DNA from: an uncultured Pseudomonas sp.
GTDB taxonomy: Bacteria; Pseudomonadota; Gammaproteobacteria; Pseudomonadales; Pseudomonadaceae
Length of the DNA stretch: 64,000 nucleotides
Assembly: GCF_913774235.1 (NCBI RefSeq)
Contig: NZ_CAJYDW010000006.1
Span: 310,001 to 374,000 of the forward strand
Direction: 5' to 3'
Shown: piece by piece, positions 62,401-64,000 of the stretch
How positions within the stretch are numbered: the stretch's first letter is position 1
Layout: every line of letters starts with the position of its first letter
Position numbers and translations under genes: made by a program
The notes under the pieces: model-generated
Told to the model about the DNA's origin: nothing
What the model saw: only the letters and a program-made list of their open reading frames with translations
Databases searched by the model: none

Positions 62401-63432
62401 GGCGTGTACCACCAGCAGACTGTAGTTGGGCAGCGGCCGGCCGATGGTCACCGGCTCGCCCGGTTGTAGTTGCGCCAGGCTCGCCGAAACGGTGGCCTCG
62501 CTCGGGCCATAGGTGTTGAACAGCCGGCGCTGCGGGCGGCTCCAGCGCGCCACCAGGGGCTCGGGGCACATCTCGCCGCCGAGGTTGATCAGCCGCAGGC
62601 TGGGTACGTCTTCCGGGAGCAGCGCCAGCAGCGTCGGTACCACATGCAGCACGCTGATGCGATTGGCGGTCAGGGCGCGGGCCAGGGCTTCGGGATCGGC
62701 GGTGATCTCCCGCGGCGCGAGCCAGAGGGTGGCGCCGACCAGGTAGCTGATCCAGATCTCTTCGAAGGACATGTCGAAGGCCACCGAGAAACCCTGGTAG
62801 ACCCGGTCGCCGGCTTCGATACCGAGCAGCGAATTCTCACTGCGCAGGAAGTGGCAGATGCTGTCCTGGCGGATGCCGATGCCCTTGGGCTTGCCGGTGG
62901 AGCCGGAGGTGTAGATCAGGTAGGCGAGATTGTCCGGCGAGACCTGGCCGCGGCGACGCAGGGTCTCGCCCGTGGCCAAGGGGGCGCTCAGCAGCGGCGG
63001 CGTCCAGCATTGCAGGCCCGGACGCGCCAGCAGATCGGCGAAGGGTGCCCCGGTGATCACGCCCACGGCCTGGGCATCCTCCAGGCAGAGCGCCACGCGA
63101 TCGGCCGGGGTTTCGGCATCGCAGGGCAGCCAGGCGGCGCCGGTCTTGGCGATGGCCAGCTGCATCACCAGCAGCTCGATGCCGCGCGGCAGCCAGAGGC
63201 CGACCACCCGCCCCGGACCGGCACCCGCGGCCAGCAGCCGCGAGGCGGCGCGGTCGGCCCAGGCGTCCAGCTCGCCATAGCTCAGGCTGCGCTCACCTTC
63301 GAGCAGTGCCGGTCGTTCGGGCGCCCGTGCCGCGGTGGCCTCGAACAGATCGGCGAGAACTTCGTCGCGACACAGGTCGGGGCGCAGGGCACCTTCGACC
63401 AGACTGAGGGAGAGTTCGGCAAGCGCTTCCAT
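59437..63432 (-). CDS. Pls/PosA-family membrane-bound single-module peptide synthetase
   Basis: A 1331-residue protein with an adenylation domain (residues 1-515: TSGSTGKPKG 175-184, NTYGPSEATV 306-315, YRTGDL 398-403, NSGKIDRKQL 504-513), a carrier domain (DDLGGHSLF, phosphopantetheine Ser563), and then no thioesterase or canonical condensation domain. Residues about 630-1331 hold several membrane helices alternating with soluble hexapeptide-repeat-like domains, the layout of epsilon-poly-lysine synthetase (Pls, about 1319 residues) and relatives. Such enzymes make homopolymers of one amino acid. The pocket read by eye against GrsA is D-M-E-H-I-L-T-V-S, with Glu at the position often found in Lys/Orn-activating domains. 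PmrA-like boxes lie upstream. Confidence 0.88.
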   Translation of the reverse strand: MEALAELSLSLVEGALRPDLCRDEVLADLFEATAARAPERPALLEGERSLSYGELDAWADRAASRLLAAGAGPGRVVGLWLPRGIELLVMQLAIAKTGAAWLPCDAETPADRVALCLEDAQAVGVITGAPFADLLARPGLQCWTPPLLSAPLATGETLRRRGQVSPDNLAYLIYTSGSTGKPKGIGIRQDSICHFLRSENSLLGIEAGDRVYQGFSVAFDMSFEEIWISYLVGATLWLAPREITADPEALARALTANRISVLHVVPTLLALLPEDVPSLRLINLGGEMCPEPLVARWSRPQRRLFNTYGPSEATVSASLAQLQPGEPVTIGRPLPNYSLLVVHADASQPLALLPRDQVGELCITGPGVADGYLGRPELTAEKFLPNPWSTGSHDLKLYRTGDLARVDEHGQVHCLGRVDDQVKIRGYRVELGEIEATLARQPGVGTVAVVLREEGGVEQLVAFMVGDGGPLPRSDLLRTELAGCLPLYMVPSRFEWLSEMPRLNSGKIDRKQLRARPLAIAAVAPVVAASGALGAVLAATAELFPGQALQAEMDFFDDLGGHSLFAARLVSRLRQDPRYASATVKAVYAGRTLGAIAEALEADAEQAGQATATEAWAPPSRWRRWRCGLAQAVALPPLLTLRLGRWLAPFLAFPLLIHSGTALPLAMLTALGLFVLAIGLEFAVALLGKRLTGRLEAGRYPLWGLTYYRWWLGERFLAMAPAYLLSGSPLARGWLRLLGARVGAEAFVGTFTLRVPELLSLGQGASLGNGVNFENARVLRGELLLGAVSVGAEAQVGSYAILEGDTALGAGARLQAQSALRSGQRVPDGRVWGGAPAHDQGAVGARVAPPAPISRARRALLNGLYALSGLLVSVLFFMPLFPLALLIDELESFGGLPWWHTSSLLLDALQYGVLALPLGVVSVALTLLGCALARRLILPRLDEGQWSVDSFFYWRKWLANLIQESALQSLQGLYATVYSALWYRLLGARVGRDAEISTAQGPVSSLLELGAETFIADAVMLGDEQVAQGWMTLKRTSIARRSFVGNGAYVADGCHIPEDALIGVLGRLDEGVPLRQGETWLGSPAVRLPARETLTGYPESLTFRPAPWRRVVRGLIEALRIVLPTGFTVAAGCAIAEALVPLWQQGAWLQLLGETLLAGSTFALASFLVVLVLKWLVVGRYRPRSAPMWTFFVWRSEAITSLYETLAVPNLLGTLRGTPWLPLALRLLGARLGRGTYLDTTDLTEFDCVHLGDHGELNALAGPQTHLFEDRVMKVGEVELGKGINLGPRSVVLYGARVGDDVELGPLSLVMKGESLPARSRWEGNPVQPRR

Positions 63433-63485
63433 GGGGACAGCCTCTGGTTGTTTAGCGCAGTTTGTATCTCCCGAGTTACGCGCTC

Positions 63486-63513
63486 CTTAAGGTGCGCTTA
63501 GGGTTTGCTTAAG
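63486..63513 (-). promoter_or_regulatory. Three tandem PmrA-type half-sites upstream of the synthetase
   Basis: CTTAAG (63486-63491), CTTAGG (63497-63502) and CTTAAG (63508-63513) recur at exact 11-bp steps with 5-nt spacers. The known PmrA box is YTTAAK-N5-YTTAAK. The array is 54-81 bp upstream of the synthetase start codon, and a possible -10 (TACAAA, 63466-63461 on the minus strand) lies 19 nt beyond the nearest half-site, so an activator bound there could contact RNA polymerase at a weak -35. Confidence 0.65.
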
Positions 63514-63614
63514 GCTGGATGGAGGCCGTACCACGGCGGCCCAAACCCTTCTGGAATGGGGCTTTCAAAGGAACCACCATTGATCGCCGATGAATGGCGG
63601 TGCAGCTGCGCGAC

Positions 63615-63645
63615 CAAAAAAACGCCTCCCGAAGGAGGCGTTTTA
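63615..63645. terminator. Intrinsic terminator of katG
   Basis: Arms AACGCCTCC and GGAGGCGTT with a short CGAA loop are flanked by an A-run on the left and T-rich sequence on the right, giving U-runs on both strands. It lies 16 bp past the katG stop codon. Confidence 0.85.
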
Positions 63646-63660
63646 TTCACCGCGCGGCGA

Positions 63661-64000
<340 letters not shown>

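Overview
The window is a high-GC gammaproteobacterial chromosome segment, almost certainly Pseudomonas in the broad sense. Gene order matches blocks I know from P. aeruginosa: hisS-ispG-rodZ-pilW-rlmN-ndk-isc-trmJ-suhB; murB-ptp-kdsB-lpxK-exbDB-comEC-lol-pilZ-gdpd-sthA; gap-mfd-mtnP-nagZ-psrA-lexA-sulA-topA-fadAB-usp-uup-slt. Several blocks normally far apart are joined here, and some usual members are missing (cysE between iscR and trmJ, the nqr operon between sthA and gap). This points to a lineage distant from P. aeruginosa; the P. oryzihabitans/psychrotolerans group is a guess only. All gene identities were read from the translated sequence, without database searches.

Region 1 (1-11466, all minus strand): translation, isoprenoid, cell-shape, pilus and Fe-S genes. 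It ends in a complete ISC operon (iscR-S-U-A-hscB-hscA-fdx-iscX) behind a strong promoter overlapped by a type-1 IscR operator. Region 2 (11607-12475): suhB on the plus strand and a shared bidirectional terminator. Region 3 (12520-22854, minus): a tightly overlapped run from comEC and exbB down to murB. It continues through 4-bp overlaps into a divergent, shortened cytochrome bc1 complex (petABC) and then sspAB, so envelope, respiratory and stress genes may share a transcript. Region 4 (22967-27831): the lipoprotein transporter LolCDE on the minus strand, then PilZ, a small exported protein and a GDPD-family phosphodiesterase on the plus strand. Region 5 (27832-31231): a repeat cluster (24-bp inverted REP pair and other hairpins), sthA and a long-form gap.

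Region 6 (31386-51452): mfd, mtnP, nagZ, psrA with a perfect PsrA palindrome, lexA with its SOS box, sulA, two small conserved genes, topA, a DUF1653 gene, the fatty-acid oxidation operon fadBA, a universal stress protein, the ABC-F ATPase uup and the lytic transglycosylase slt.

Region 7 (51651-64000) is the accessory part. It has a putative selenate ABC transporter with a double permease that converges with selA, a lipase-like hydrolase followed by an ankyrin-repeat protein, a 142-bp palindromic MITE-like element, an SdiA-regulated-type beta-propeller protein, and a 1331-residue membrane-bound single-module synthetase of the Pls/PosA (poly-amino-acid) type. The window closes in the C-terminus of katG. 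The most interesting observation is upstream of the synthetase: three CTTAAG-like half-sites at exact 11-bp spacing, which fit the PmrA response-regulator box. The adenylation pocket read by eye also fits a basic amino acid. Together these suggest a cationic homopolymer made under envelope-stress (PmrAB-type) control.
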